A stretch of 64,000 bases of DNA from Brevibacillus antibioticus (GTDB taxonomy: Bacteria; Bacillota; Bacilli; Brevibacillales; Brevibacillaceae). The stretch spans positions 4,959,001-5,023,000 of the forward strand of contig NZ_SZNK01000001.1 in assembly GCF_005217615.1 (NCBI RefSeq). The letters are read 5' to 3'. Positions 8,452 to 17,866 of this stretch are shown here, one piece after another (position 1 is the first letter of the stretch; every line of letters begins with the position of its first letter). The notes beneath the pieces were generated by a model. The model searched no databases. It was not told where the DNA came from and worked only from the letters and a program-made list of their open reading frames with translations. A program made the position numbers and the translations under genes.

Positions 8452-9171
8452 ATGCTGAACATTGAGGGGTTAACCAAACAGTACAAGACGGATGAGCTGG
8501 AGCTGTTCGCTTTGCAAAATATCAATATCCACGTAGCTCAAGGTGAATTCGTGGCGATTGTGGGACCGTCTGGTTCTGGAAAATCGACGTTTATGAACAT
8601 GCTGGGTTGTCTGGATCGGCCAACCTCCGGATCGTACGTCTTGGATGGAATTGATGTTACGCAGTTGAAGGATAGTGGGCTGGCGCAGGTACGCAATCAA
8701 AAAATTGGCTTTGTCTTTCAATCGTTTCATCTGTTGCCACGTGCTACTTCGCTGCGAAACGTAGAGTTGCCGATGATGTATGCGGGCGTCGGCATGACAG
8801 AACGCAAAAAAAGAGCGAAAGCGGCGTTGCAGCGTGTCGGACTTGCCCAGCGGATGGATCATAAACCAACGCAGCTGTCCGGCGGTCAAAGACAACGGGT
8901 AGCTATCGCCAGAGCGTTGGTTAACCAGCCAGCCATTTTGCTTGCTGACGAGCCGACAGGGAATCTGGACAGTCGTTCCAGCATCGAGATCATGGCGATT
9001 TTTCAGGAGTTGCATGCGCAAGGGGTAACGATTCTCCTCGTCACGCATGAGGCGGATATCGCCCAGCATGCCGAGCGCGTCATTACGTTTCGAGATGGTC
9101 ATATCATCCGAGATGAGCGAGTGGAGAAGCGCTTGTTTGCTACTGCGTCCGAGGAGGTGATCCTCACGTGA
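8452..9171 (+). CDS. MacB/LolD-type ABC exporter ATPase
   Basis: 239 residues. Walker [10 protein letters not shown], signature LSGGQRQRVAIARAL, Walker B ILLADEPTGNLDS, H-loop LLVTHEAD. The DEPTGNLDS variant marks the MacB/LolD/FtsE group. It starts 12 bases after the adaptor stop, behind AAAGGAGG, and overlaps the permease gene by four bases (GTGA). It powers the mechanotransmission-type exporter made with the next gene. Confidence 0.94.
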   Translation: MLNIEGLTKQYKTDELELFALQNINIHVAQGEFVAIVGPSGSGKSTFMNMLGCLDRPTSGSYVLDGIDVTQLKDSGLAQVRNQKIGFVFQSFHLLPRATSLRNVELPMMYAGVGMTERKKRAKAALQRVGLAQRMDHKPTQLSGGQRQRVAIARALVNQPAILLADEPTGNLDSRSSIEIMAIFQELHAQGVTILLVTHEADIAQHAERVITFRDGHIIRDERVEKRLFATASEEVILT

Positions 9172-10349
9172 ATTTACTCGAAAGCTTTCGTACGGCTCTG
9201 GAAGGGATTGGGACAAATAAGCTCCGAGCTACCTTGACGATGTCTGGGATCATCATCGGAATCATGTCTGTTATTGCTGTGATGACACTAGGAAACGGCA
9301 GTCAACAGGCTTATACCGATCAGTTAGAGAAGCTGGGTGCTACTAATTTCAGCGTTACTGTTTGGTGGGGCCAAGGAAGCAAGATTACTGATTTGACAGT
9401 GGAGGATGCTTATGCACTTCCCAAACAATCGCCCTACATTGAAGAGGCCGTGCCGTTCACAAGTCTTTATGGAACAATTCGTGGCCCGAAAAAGGGGAAG
9501 GACGCAAGTATACAAGGAACAAATGAGGATCTGTTAAAGGTTCAACCCAACTTGAAACTAGTTGCAGGCAGATATTTTACTACGAAGGAAGTAAGAGAGG
9601 GGAAGCCGGTTATCGTTTTAACCGAAAAGTTAGCGGCAGGGCTTTTCGGACGTGAAGACCCGATTGGCAAGCGTTTGACTTTCAAAGCAGCATCAGTCGT
9701 CGTTATCGGCGTGGTAAGGGAAGCCAAGCTGATGATTGACGATGGTCGATCCGAGGGTGCCTATATGCCGATTACCTTTCTGCATAATATGGACGGGTAC
9801 AAGTACGTTCATACGATAACTGTAAAAGCCAAGTCGAAGGAAACGATGGAAGCAGCCAAGAGTCAGACAGAGAAGTACTTAAACCGCCGGCACGATCGCG
9901 AAAACTACTACCAAATCGATAGTATCGAGAATGCACTGGGGGAGATGGATTCCTTTTCCGGCACGCTCACCACGATTTTTAGTGTCGCAGCCGGGATTGC
10001 GCTGTTTGTCGGTGGGATAGGCGTCATGAACATCATGCTCGTATCTGTCACGGAGCGGACGCGGGAAATCGGCATTCGCAAAGCGTTAGGGGCGCGTTAC
10101 GGAGATATTATGCTGCAGTTTTTGATCGAGTCGATGATCGTCTGCCTGATTGGTGGAACGATTGGGGTGCTGCTCGGCATCGGGACAGCCATGTTTGCCT
10201 CGCAATATGTCGATGTACCGACGCTACTATCATGGGAAAGTATCGTAATTGCTTTTGGGTTTTCCAGTGCCATCGGTATTTTCTTTGGGCTCTATCCGGC
10301 TCATAAGGCAGCTAGGCTCCATCCGATTGACGCGTTGCGATATGAGTGA
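9168..10349 (+). CDS. MacB-like ABC exporter permease (FtsX fold)
   Basis: 393 residues, GTG start within the ATPase stop. One N-terminal membrane segment (GIIIGIMSVIAVMTLG), a MacB_PCD extracytoplasmic domain of about 200 residues, then three C-terminal segments with VTERTREIGIRKALGARYGDI, the FtsX cytoplasmic motif. The stalk and loop order matches MacB. With the adaptor and ATPase it should form an efflux complex for peptides, toxic lipids or macrolide-like molecules; the adjacent kinase suggests induction by an envelope-active compound. Confidence 0.92.
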   Translation: MNLLESFRTALEGIGTNKLRATLTMSGIIIGIMSVIAVMTLGNGSQQAYTDQLEKLGATNFSVTVWWGQGSKITDLTVEDAYALPKQSPYIEEAVPFTSLYGTIRGPKKGKDASIQGTNEDLLKVQPNLKLVAGRYFTTKEVREGKPVIVLTEKLAAGLFGREDPIGKRLTFKAASVVVIGVVREAKLMIDDGRSEGAYMPITFLHNMDGYKYVHTITVKAKSKETMEAAKSQTEKYLNRRHDRENYYQIDSIENALGEMDSFSGTLTTIFSVAAGIALFVGGIGVMNIMLVSVTERTREIGIRKALGARYGDIMLQFLIESMIVCLIGGTIGVLLGIGTAMFASQYVDVPTLLSWESIVIAFGFSSAIGIFFGLYPAHKAARLHPIDALRYE

Positions 10350-10362
10350 GGAACGAAAAAGA

Positions 10363-10397
10363 AATGACTAGCAGATGTCGCTGCTAGTCATTTTTCT
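10363..10397. terminator. Terminator after the efflux operon
   Basis: AATGACTAGCAG and CTGCTAGTCATT pair perfectly (12 bp) around ATGTCG, followed by TTTTTC. It lies between convergent genes and could serve both. Confidence 0.85.
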
Positions 10398-10418
10398 ATT
10401 AGTCCTGAACTCGGAGTC

Positions 10419-12311
10419 CTATGAGTAATGAATCGAAAGAAAGTTCCAGTAAAATAAATAGCCAGTATACAGGATGGAGAGTACCGCTGCTGCGCTATTC
10501 GCTACCTTCCAGCGATCGCGCTCCTTGGCTGTTCCGATTCGCAGGAGCAAATAAGCGGCGGCGGCCAACGAAACAATCGGTAGGGATGCGACAACGAATT
10601 GGTAGAAGGCCGGGTAGCCATAGACAAGCTCTGTGTTTGCATAGGTGAATTGGATGATAAAAAACAAGCTATGAAGCAGAGCCATAATCGGAACGATTTT
10701 GGAAATAGCGTGCGATTGTTTGCGCCATTTGCGTAGCCCGAAACGAGCGATCCAGACGAGCGAAAGAAGGATGAACACGATTCCGGGAATCACATACAGA
10801 GCCAGTAGAACAGACGGACTTTCGATGAAGGGGATGCGAGGGAGCGAAAAGTTCATCGGTCCGGTCATATAAAATTTCCCTTGTTCCCCGTGAAAATATA
10901 GCTGTTCCTCGCCGCCGATCTCTTGAAAGAAATGATCGTCTACTTGCACAAACTTTTTCTCAAGGGATTGCTGTCCTTCATTTTGGAATAAACCAGTCAC
11001 GGATATCGTCTTCCCGTCCAATGCCTTCACTGTGTAGGTGTAGCTACTGAGCAGCCGAAGCCCTTTGCCCCAGCCATTCTCGGGTGTCAAGGTAAGCAGA
11101 TATTGACCTTCCAGCTTTTTTATTTCGTCTATGGTGCCATCAACAGGAGTTAGGGGCTTGCGGACTTGCTCTGTCAGTAGCTTGTCGGTAAACGCATTCA
11201 CGACCTTGCCGTGCAGCTCCAAGCCCGGATGCGCGGCGTTCACCGCAACAAAGATGCCGATTGATTCTGAGGGAATCAGCACCATTTTCGAGGTGAAGCC
11301 ATCAATCCCACCGTTTGCCCACAGGGTAGGAGTGCCGTTTTTCGTCTCTCCTTTAAAAAAGCCGTAGCCGATCCCGTACATGCGCTTATGGGCAGCGAAT
11401 TGCTGGGCATGCATAAGCTGGACAGTTTCTGGTTTGAGTAGAGATGTGCCGTTATAGCTGCCGCCAGAAAGATGGGCGATCATATAGGGGGCGAAGTCGA
11501 CTGGTGTCATATTAGCGGCACCACTCCCTGGGAAAATAATCCCTGAGTAAGGAATCGTTTGATAGGCGTTTCCGTCGTAATAATAGCTTTTTGCCAGCTT
11601 GCTCTTGTCCTCCGGGAGATACAATTCGGCGGAATCCATACCTAGCGGGCGGAAGATATTCTCCCGCATATAGTCATGCAAAGATTGACCGGAAGCTTGT
11701 TCGATTACACTCCCTAACAATCCGGTGCCCGCATTGCTGTATTGAAATTTGCTGCCTGGCGTGAAAATCGTCTCCTGCATCTGAAGCGTTTCATTTACGG
11801 GCTCGGTCGAGAATTCTGGGATCACACTCTCGCGGTTGTCTCTTTTGTAAATTTTTTCATCTATACCGGCTGTATGTGTGAGCAGGTGGTGGAGTGTGAT
11901 CGGTCCGTAACGATTATTGGTAATTTTGTAGTCTTTTAGGGCGGTATTCAAATCTTCGCGCAAGGAAAGCTTGCCTTTTTCCACGAGCTGCATCGCTGCA
12001 GTAGCAGTAAACGACTTGGTCACGGAACCGATTCGAAACACCGTACGTTCAGGATAAACAGGGATTTGCTGTTCGACGTCGGCAAAACCATAGCCTTTTT
12101 TAAAAATGATGCGATCTCCCTGGGTAATGACAATGGCTGCGCCCGGGATATGCAAGTTGTTCATTTCATTTTTCATGAGGGGATCAACTATTTGTTCGAT
12201 GGAAGGAGTAGTAAGCGGCGAGTGAGCATTGGCCACTGATAGAGGCTGTAACAGCATGAGGCAGGATACGAGCAGAACGGCAAACCATTTTCGTAGAGCA
12301 AATAATGTCAT
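10419..12311 (-). CDS. Serine hydrolase with class C beta-lactamase/PBP fold and C-terminal membrane domain
   Basis: 630 residues from ATG 12311 (GAAAGGTG, 8-base spacing). A Sec signal peptide (to about residue 28) is followed by a beta-lactamase/DD-peptidase domain. The SxxK motif is SVTK in VFRIGSVTKSFTATAAMQLV and the second motif is Tyr-Ser-Asn in KFQYSNAGTGLLG. FANGG-like ANGGIDGFTS stands where the KTG-type motif is expected. After a beta-rich linker the last about 150 residues hold four membrane segments. Family members include PbpE-like and esterase-like enzymes; substrate unknown. The long TM tail anchors the catalytic domain outside the membrane. Confidence 0.85.
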   Translation of the reverse strand: MTLFALRKWFAVLLVSCLMLLQPLSVANAHSPLTTPSIEQIVDPLMKNEMNNLHIPGAAIVITQGDRIIFKKGYGFADVEQQIPVYPERTVFRIGSVTKSFTATAAMQLVEKGKLSLREDLNTALKDYKITNNRYGPITLHHLLTHTAGIDEKIYKRDNRESVIPEFSTEPVNETLQMQETIFTPGSKFQYSNAGTGLLGSVIEQASGQSLHDYMRENIFRPLGMDSAELYLPEDKSKLAKSYYYDGNAYQTIPYSGIIFPGSGAANMTPVDFAPYMIAHLSGGSYNGTSLLKPETVQLMHAQQFAAHKRMYGIGYGFFKGETKNGTPTLWANGGIDGFTSKMVLIPSESIGIFVAVNAAHPGLELHGKVVNAFTDKLLTEQVRKPLTPVDGTIDEIKKLEGQYLLTLTPENGWGKGLRLLSSYTYTVKALDGKTISVTGLFQNEGQQSLEKKFVQVDDHFFQEIGGEEQLYFHGEQGKFYMTGPMNFSLPRIPFIESPSVLLALYVIPGIVFILLSLVWIARFGLRKWRKQSHAISKIVPIMALLHSLFFIIQFTYANTELVYGYPAFYQFVVASLPIVSLAAAAYLLLRIGTAKERDRWKVANSAAAVLSILYTGYLFYWNFLSIHYS

Positions 12312-12444
12312 GTTCATCACCTTTCGGGTTTAGCGTCAGTCCATTGTTGTAAGGCCAGCGACAGGGATGAGTATAGGACGATGAGTGTCACGGTGAGAAG
12401 TAACAGAATGTCATTGTTTATCGTGATAGTAGCTGATCGTCATC

Positions 12445-12456
12445 TGATACTATAAT
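12445..12456 (+). promoter_or_regulatory. Candidate -10 (TGATACTATAAT) overlapping the annotated-looking ATG
   Basis: TATAAT occupies 12451-12456, so the ATG at 12455 lies inside the -10 hexamer and would not be in the transcript from this promoter. This argues for a start downstream (TTG 12467, with GGAG at 12457-12460). Confidence 0.4.
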
Positions 12457-12466
12457 GGAGAAAAGT

Positions 12467-14320
12467 TTGGATGTAGATGAGGTGTACCAATTGCTTGCAT
12501 TTGTTAAACGATGGTTATGGGTCGACTGGATGATCTTCACCATCCACTTTATGTGGGGATTGACGATTATTCTCGGCTTTGTCAGCCATCACGATCAATT
12601 GCCTTATCCGATAGTGATTACATTGATCGTTTTGTTCTTCGTGCTTGTCGTCCCTATTTGTTTGCGTCGATACTCTCGTAACCTATATTTGTTCGCTGAG
12701 ATTATTTTGAGTGGAGGCTTGTGCATTGCCTTGAACTTCTATTTTGAAGGAGTAAGATGGCAGTTTATCCCCATCGCTTTTCTCATCGGATATCACAGTG
12801 TGGAACGATCTTATCGCTGGACGGGACCATTGGCGATTTTGGTGATTCCGGCGATTCCGTTTCTTGTGGGCGAGGCAATTGGGTTTGATTTCGAGCCTAT
12901 AGTCGTAAGCGATCTAATTGTGTACCATTTCGCGGCATATGCGCTTGGTTTTGCCTTTCAATTGCTTAGCCGTATGCACAAGCAAGGCCTGATCATTCAA
13001 CATCAGAACCAAATATTGGAGCAATACACTTCCCAGGTGGAGGAAATCACGCTGCTGGAAGAACGGAACAAAATGTCCAGAGAGCTGCATGACACGATCG
13101 GACACACGATGACATCGCTCATTATGGGGATGGAGATGCTTCGGTCTAAAATACCAGATGCGGAGGCTAGTCGGCTGGACATGCTTTTGCAGATGGCCCG
13201 ACAAGGTTTGGACGAGTCCAGAGGGATTTTCCACAAGTGGGCTCATAATGGCTATGAATCTGCTACGACCATGGAGTCCGCCTTCGTTGAATTGATCGAG
13301 CAATTTCAAGTGGCTACAGGAGTGTCCGTCAAGCTGCGTATGTACGGGGCTGAGTATGCGTTGAGCCGTTCCATGAAGCTGACTTTGTACCGCTGCTTGC
13401 AAGAAACACTGACAAATGCTGTGCGACACGGAAAAGCATCACAAATTCAAGTGGGGCTTTACTTTGAAGAAGCCCAGATCCGGTTGCAGGTCGAAGATAA
13501 TGGGGAAGGAAATGGGACGATCGAATTCGGATTTGGTTTGCAATCGATGAAGGAAAGGCTGGAAGCACTTCAGGGACGATTATCGATCCATTGTATGGAC
13601 GAAGGAGGGGTGACGGTCATTTGTAGTTTGCCAGCTATGAAGTCCGTACCACGTGTAGGCATACGTATCCTGATCGTCGATGATCAGCCCCTTGTGAGGG
13701 AAAGTTTGCAACTCGTTTTACAGAATCAGCAAGATTTACAGGTGGTCGGGGTTGCAGAGAACGGCTTGATGGCACTGGATATCATTCCAAAAGAAAAGCC
13801 CGACGTCGTACTTTTGGATGTTCAAATGCCTGTCATGGACGGGGCGAAGACACTACAAGCGATACGTGAGCGGTGGCCGGATATGCGTGTCATCATGTTG
13901 ACGACCTTCGAAGAAACAGCCCTTGCGACAGAGACGCTAGGGAGAGGCGCGAATGGCTACTTGTTAAAATCGGTTAGTCCAGTCGAGCTGGTAGAGGCGA
14001 TACGAGTTGTTCATCAGGGTGAAGCCTTGATTAACCATAAGATTGCGGATGTCCTTTTCAAAGAAATGCGCTTGCAGCAAGAAGAGCTTAATGGACTTCG
14101 CCAAAAGCAAGGACGCGAGTGTCCCTATGGCATGACGGAACGGGAAAGAGGCATACTGACCTCGTTAGTAGAGGGGCTTCGCATGAAAACAATCGCGGAG
14201 AAAATCTTTCTTTCTGAAGGAACAGTACGCAATTGTACCACAGTGATTTATGCGAAACTGGGTGTAAAGAATCGTGAAGAAGCCGTTAAAAAAGCACGGG
14301 ACGAAGGGCTTATTGGTTAG
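12467..14320 (+). CDS. Single-chain histidine kinase-NarL-type response regulator fusion
   Basis: About 617 residues (621 if ATG 12455 is used). Six membrane segments (about 20-170) are followed by a coiled linker and a HisKA_3 dimerisation box, ERNKMSRELHDTIGH (His about 208). An HATPase follows, with LTNAVRHGKA, VEDNGEGNG and FGFGLQSMKERL. Without a stop it continues into a receiver domain (IRILIVDDQP, phospho-Asp about 451 in VVLLDVQMPVMDG) and a LuxR/NarL HTH (MTERERGILTSLVEGLRMKTIAEKIFLSEGTVRN). Kinases and regulators of this class (LiaS-LiaR, DesK-DesR type) are normally two genes. A membrane-bound protein with its own DNA-binding output would have to act at the membrane or be cleaved. 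The codon flow across the junction is uninterrupted. Confidence 0.88.
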   Translation: MDVDEVYQLLAFVKRWLWVDWMIFTIHFMWGLTIILGFVSHHDQLPYPIVITLIVLFFVLVVPICLRRYSRNLYLFAEIILSGGLCIALNFYFEGVRWQFIPIAFLIGYHSVERSYRWTGPLAILVIPAIPFLVGEAIGFDFEPIVVSDLIVYHFAAYALGFAFQLLSRMHKQGLIIQHQNQILEQYTSQVEEITLLEERNKMSRELHDTIGHTMTSLIMGMEMLRSKIPDAEASRLDMLLQMARQGLDESRGIFHKWAHNGYESATTMESAFVELIEQFQVATGVSVKLRMYGAEYALSRSMKLTLYRCLQETLTNAVRHGKASQIQVGLYFEEAQIRLQVEDNGEGNGTIEFGFGLQSMKERLEALQGRLSIHCMDEGGVTVICSLPAMKSVPRVGIRILIVDDQPLVRESLQLVLQNQQDLQVVGVAENGLMALDIIPKEKPDVVLLDVQMPVMDGAKTLQAIRERWPDMRVIMLTTFEETALATETLGRGANGYLLKSVSPVELVEAIRVVHQGEALINHKIADVLFKEMRLQQEELNGLRQKQGRECPYGMTERERGILTSLVEGLRMKTIAEKIFLSEGTVRNCTTVIYAKLGVKNREEAVKKARDEGLIG

Positions 14321-14383
14321 GTGGCCAGATCTTCAGGCTAGTTATGGTAGAATGGACAGTATCGAATGGAGGTTATATGAAAG

Positions 14384-14725
14384 ATGAGCCAATTGCCAAA
14401 TTGCCCAAAATGTCATTCAGAATACACGTACGAGGATGGAAGCTCCTTGATTTGTCCCGAATGCAGCCATGAGTGGACGTTGCAAGCAGACAGCGACAAC
14501 GGTGAAGATAATAAAGTCATCAAGGATGCGAATGGAAACGTCTTGAATGATGGAGACACTGTAACCGTCATTAAAGACCTCAAGGTTAAAGGGACTTCAT
14601 TGGTCGTGAAAATCGGGACAAAAGTAAAAAATATCCGTTTGATTGACGGAGACCATGATATCGACTGCAAAATCGATGGTTTTGGTCCAATGAAATTGAA
14701 ATCCGAATTTGTGAAAAAGGTGTAA
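14384..14725 (+). CDS. yjdM: PhnA/YjdM family protein
   Basis: 113 residues, full family length. N-terminal zinc ribbon with CPKC (residues 8-11) and CPEC (24-27), then the PhnA domain with [25 protein letters not shown] and [20 protein letters not shown], both hallmarks. GGAGG lies 11 bases ahead of ATG 14384. Despite the historical name, the family has no proven role in phosphonate breakdown. The gene stands alone with its own terminator. Confidence 0.92.
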   Translation: MSQLPNCPKCHSEYTYEDGSSLICPECSHEWTLQADSDNGEDNKVIKDANGNVLNDGDTVTVIKDLKVKGTSLVVKIGTKVKNIRLIDGDHDIDCKIDGFGPMKLKSEFVKKV

Positions 14726-14746
14726 GCCAGGAATGTAACGGACAGG

Positions 14747-14785
14747 AAAAAGCTGACTGCATGGTAGATTGCAGTCAGCTTTTTT
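14747..14785. terminator. Bidirectional terminator
   Basis: AAAAAGCTGACTGCA and TGCAGTCAGCTTTTTT pair over 15 bases with an 8-base loop, between convergent genes. Confidence 0.9.
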
Positions 14786-14803
14786 CGTAAAGGCAAAATC
14801 TTG

Positions 14804-15742
14804 TTAGGTGAGACGGTGAATGGACCAGACGATGCCCTCGCCGCCGCCACCTAGGTTGAGGTTGATGGTCAATCCATTGGCCACATAGAACAAACCGATT
14901 GTATCACCTGCATTGAGTTGAACGTCACCTGCGAGCGTGACGGTTCCCGCCCCCAGAATGGCTCTTAATATGAGTACGAGCGCAATGTTTACGTTGAGAA
15001 CAGGAAAATCACCGATAATGAGTTTTGTTGCAGTAGGGGTGATTCTCTGTACTTCAAATGCAGGGGTGATTTCCGGGTCTAAACTACTGGTAATGGCTTC
15101 GCTTGTTTCATAGTTAATGGTTGCTTTGATGGCGTAAGTTCCAGTCGCTGGTACTGTATAAGTGCCAGTTAGCGGATTGAAACTTGGGCTGCCATAATAG
15201 GGGCTGGCTATTGACCAGTTAACGAATTGGGAAGATTCGCCAAGGGTTACAGTTGATAAAAAGGCTGAGAAGTTTTCAGTGGTGAAAGCAGGTCCAGTCG
15301 CGCCAGTGGCCCCGGTAGCGCCAGTTTCTCCGGTGGCCCCCGTCGCGCCAGTCGGTCCAGTAATCCCCGTCGCACCTGTATCCCCGGTGGCCCCCGTCAC
15401 ACCAACCCCCGTGGCTCCTGTAGCCCCCGTTATGCCACCTGTGCTGCTGGATGAAACAGACAGGATGTTGTCCAGTTTCGATTGCAAGAGCATTTCTTTT
15501 TTCGTAACGTCTTGCAAGGTTTGGCGAACGCTTGCATTCACCAGAAGGAGATCGCTTACTGAAGCAGGAACAGTCAAGCCTGGTAGTGTACCAATGGCAT
15601 ATTGCATTTTTTCTGCTTCTGCATGAATAATATGCCCGAGGCTGAGCTCTTCGATGGCGATGGAAGTAAGGAGGAGATTGATAGCATCGTCTCTCGTTAC
15701 AGTAATGGTGGGAGTAATATTGGGAATATTGGCTTGAGACAT
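14804..15742 (-). CDS. Collagen-like repeat spore-surface (BclA-like) protein
   Basis: 312 residues from ATG 15742 (GGAAGG site, 9-base spacing). Residues about 12-90 form a helical preface domain ([27 protein letters not shown]) also found in the genes at 19608 and 20031. About 17 Gly-X-Thr/Pro triplets follow (GATGATG, GPTGATG), then a beta-rich C-terminal domain of about 140 residues ending in [12 protein letters not shown] and GGGGEGIVW, like the BclA C-terminal jelly roll. BclA-type proteins form glycosylated exosporium filaments, and glycosyltransferase genes lie directly upstream. A sigma-K-like promoter precedes it. Surface location is inference from family and context. Confidence 0.85.
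   Translation of the reverse strand: MSQANIPNITPTITVTRDDAINLLLTSIAIEELSLGHIIHAEAEKMQYAIGTLPGLTVPASVSDLLLVNASVRQTLQDVTKKEMLLQSKLDNILSVSSSSTGGITGATGATGVGVTGATGDTGATGITGPTGATGATGETGATGATGATGPAFTTENFSAFLSTVTLGESSQFVNWSIASPYYGSPSFNPLTGTYTVPATGTYAIKATINYETSEAITSSLDPEITPAFEVQRITPTATKLIIGDFPVLNVNIALVLILRAILGAGTVTLAGDVQLNAGDTIGLFYVANGLTINLNLGGGGEGIVWSIHRLT
15288..15445 (-). repeat. Gly-X-Thr collagen-like triplet repeat within the BclA-like gene
   Basis: Tandem 9-base units of the type GGC GCN ACN, in various combinations, encode GAT/GPT/GET/GDT triplets. Threonine in the third position is the usual O-glycosylation site in bacterial collagen-like spore proteins. Repeat number probably varies between strains. 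Confidence 0.85.
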
Positions 15743-15780
15743 GGCATTCATCCTTCCTGTTACATTCAAAAACTTATTAC

Positions 15781-15810
15781 TATGCTATGAGGCTTTATCT
15801 GTGCGCGTGC
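15781..15810 (-). promoter_or_regulatory. Candidate sigma-K promoter
   Basis: Minus strand GCAC (15810-15807), 17-base gap, CATAGCATA (15789-15781), matching the sigma-K pattern AC-N16/17-CATAnnnTA. It lies about 40 bases before the BclA-like start and would place expression in the mother cell late in sporulation. Confidence 0.5.
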
Positions 15811-15829
15811 CTGGCTGTATAGAAACGGA

Positions 15830-15858
15830 AAAAAGCCAATCTGATTTCCAGATTGACC
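15830..15858 (-). terminator. Terminator after the glycosyltransferase operon
   Basis: Minus strand GTCAATCTG, loop of about 5, CAGATTGGC, then TTTTTTCC. It isolates the operon at 15969-19574 from the BclA-like gene. Confidence 0.7.
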
Positions 15859-15879
15859 TTTGTGTTCACCGGTAAGCAC

Positions 15880-15951
15880 CGTGCTCATCAAAAAATAGAC
15901 CACCATTACTTATGGCATGTATACATTCACCCACAGGGTGGGTAACTTTTT
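15880..15951 (-). repeat. Dispersed intergenic repeat, copy 1
   Basis: Minus strand reads AAAAAGTTACCCACC, then GGTGAAT, then TGGTGGTC and ATTTTTTGATGAGCACG. The same ordered blocks recur on the plus strand at 58613-58676 with diverged sequence between them. The blocks contain small self-complementary parts (ACCCACC/GGGTG). Confidence 0.55.
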
Positions 15952-15968
15952 CATGATCACGAGGGGAG

Positions 15969-17840
15969 TCAGGTCAGAGACTCAAAGTACTTTTTGTTGT
16001 AGAGAATGCTAGGGTGAGTTGGGTTGTATAAGTAGGCAATATCATTGTGGTGACGTGATTTCTCGTTGTCCCCCATTTGAGAATAGCATAAGCAGAGTTG
16101 CAGATGAGGTAGCCAGGTCCAGGAAACATGGTCGATGTGTGCGAGCTTTTCAGCAGGTCGTTCTACTTTTGTTGCGAGATCATACCAAAAAATGGCGAGC
16201 AGCCAATTTTTATCTTCGACGTGAAAGGCTCCAATCTGGCAGCACGCTTCCGCCCGTGGGCGATCGTAGTTGAACGTACGGTATAGCGACGACAGAACAT
16301 TTTGTCTCTCATAGAGGTGGGAATAGCAACTCGCCAACTTCAGGCAAGCGTTAATGTTGTCCTCTACCCAGCCTTGTTGGGTGTTCAGGAACTTCGTGTA
16401 AAAAGTAATGGCTTCTTCATGATACTGATTGTCGCGTAATTCATTCGCATAATAGTACAAGTCCCGTGGCGAGAATTCTTCTCCTTTGGCATCCCTGCGT
16501 CGATAGATTTGTAGATTGCGGTCCGTGTATCCCTTCTGCTTGTTATGCGTGATGGATATGTCACTGTTGATGACGTTACCGCTCACTTCCAAATACTCAT
16601 GGACGGGTCCGATCCAGCGAAATCCGCGGTCGCGTTTTACGAGGCGATTGCGGCGAATGCTGTATGCCACATTCCCATTGCTGTCTACAGAAAGGTTGTA
16701 GTTCATCGTGACACTGTCGATGCTGTAATTCAATGTAAACCTCAACTCGCGGAAAAGCTGACGGTCTTTTTCCAGAAGGATATCGTCTGCATCCAACCAC
16801 AAAATATAGGGGCATGTTGCCTTGCTGAACGCATAGTTGCGTGCGGCTGAAAAATCATCAATCCACTCGAAATCATAAATGGTACAGCCATAGTTGGACG
16901 CAATTTCTTTCGTGCGGTCTGTTGAACCCGTGTCGACGATAATGATTTCATCGACGAGATCCGCAACGGTGGAGAGGCAACGCTCCAGAGCGTCTTCTTC
17001 ATTTTTGACAATCATGCATAAACTGATTGAAATCTGATTCGCTTTCCTCGCTGTCATGCCATTTTTTTTGCGATAATCGCTCACTCCTGCCAGATCCGAC
17101 TGACGGTAGATGTGGTACCCGGGAAGATGAGTATCCACATGCAAAGAAAAGCCCATAGCTACAGCCCGAACGCAAAAATGCCGATCTTCTCCCCAGAACG
17201 ACAAGTTCGCAATTCGTTTAAAGCTGACGCCCGCCTCCAAGACCTTTCGGTGGATTAATGTGCATGCACCGAGGCCTCCTACCTCATACACACCCGGTTT
17301 ACGCAGCATCTCCAAAAAGTTTTGGTTCTCCGCTGATTCGGAAGCCCCCTCGCGTGTTAACGTGTATTGATCCATCAGCCAAACTTGAGGAAGCTCAATC
17401 GAATCAGGCTGCCAGCGTGTCCAGTAAATGTTGGAGATAATATCTTTATTGGCTTGAAGCAGCTGTTTCAGGGTGTGAGGATGTAAAACGAGATCGGAAT
17501 CGATCAAAAACAAGTAATCAAAACCTTCTTGGAGCGCATAGGAGATAATTGTATCTTTCATTTGCGCTACCTTCCAAATATTCCGTTCCGTCCAATAATG
17601 GGTCATTTCATTTCGGACATACGTATCATCGTCTGTGTTTTTGAGGATGACGGTTCGTTTGTTCTCCTTCTCGAAATCAGCCAAGAGTGTACTGGAAAGA
17701 GGGTCTTTGTTATCGTCAATGAACATGTAATGGATCAGTTCATTTTTGGTAGTCAACTCCGTGAGGGATTGAAGGAATTCCTCCAAAATAATCGGGAATT
17801 GTTGAATGGGACTCCCGATTAAAATACGTTTTTTACCCAT
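15969..17840 (-). CDS. Two-domain glycosyltransferase with TPR-like tail
   Basis: 623 residues from ATG 17840 (GGGGGTG site, 5-base spacing). Residues 1-250 are an Anp1/GT-A-like domain with FLIDSDLVLHPHTLK (DxD) and the metal-site region GGLGACTLIHRKVLE. From about residue 270 there is a GT2 domain, ISLCMIVKNEEDALERCL, IIIVDTGSTDRT and LWLDADDILL, closely like the enzyme at 20748. The last about 150 residues are helical, TPR-like. Such proteins glycosylate surface or spore proteins, and the collagen-like protein downstream is the obvious acceptor. It is last in an operon with the genes at 17867 and 18819. Confidence 0.85.
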   Translation of the reverse strand: MGKKRILIGSPIQQFPIILEEFLQSLTELTTKNELIHYMFIDDNKDPLSSTLLADFEKENKRTVILKNTDDDTYVRNEMTHYWTERNIWKVAQMKDTIISYALQEGFDYLFLIDSDLVLHPHTLKQLLQANKDIISNIYWTRWQPDSIELPQVWLMDQYTLTREGASESAENQNFLEMLRKPGVYEVGGLGACTLIHRKVLEAGVSFKRIANLSFWGEDRHFCVRAVAMGFSLHVDTHLPGYHIYRQSDLAGVSDYRKKNGMTARKANQISISLCMIVKNEEDALERCLSTVADLVDEIIIVDTGSTDRTKEIASNYGCTIYDFEWIDDFSAARNYAFSKATCPYILWLDADDILLEKDRQLFRELRFTLNYSIDSVTMNYNLSVDSNGNVAYSIRRNRLVKRDRGFRWIGPVHEYLEVSGNVINSDISITHNKQKGYTDRNLQIYRRRDAKGEEFSPRDLYYYANELRDNQYHEEAITFYTKFLNTQQGWVEDNINACLKLASCYSHLYERQNVLSSLYRTFNYDRPRAEACCQIGAFHVEDKNWLLAIFWYDLATKVERPAEKLAHIDHVSWTWLPHLQLCLCYSQMGDNEKSRHHNDIAYLYNPTHPSILYNKKYFESLT

Positions 17841-17866
17841 GGTACACCCCCATATACAGCTTTTGT

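Noticed and set aside
8470-9216. 248-codon minus-strand frame opposite the MacB-type ATPase
   Set aside because: Shadow of a conserved ATPase with all motifs intact on the plus strand.
15279-15626. Plus-strand Pro-Val-Ala repeat frame
   Set aside because: Reverse complement of the Gly-X-Thr collagen repeat; low complexity, no start site.
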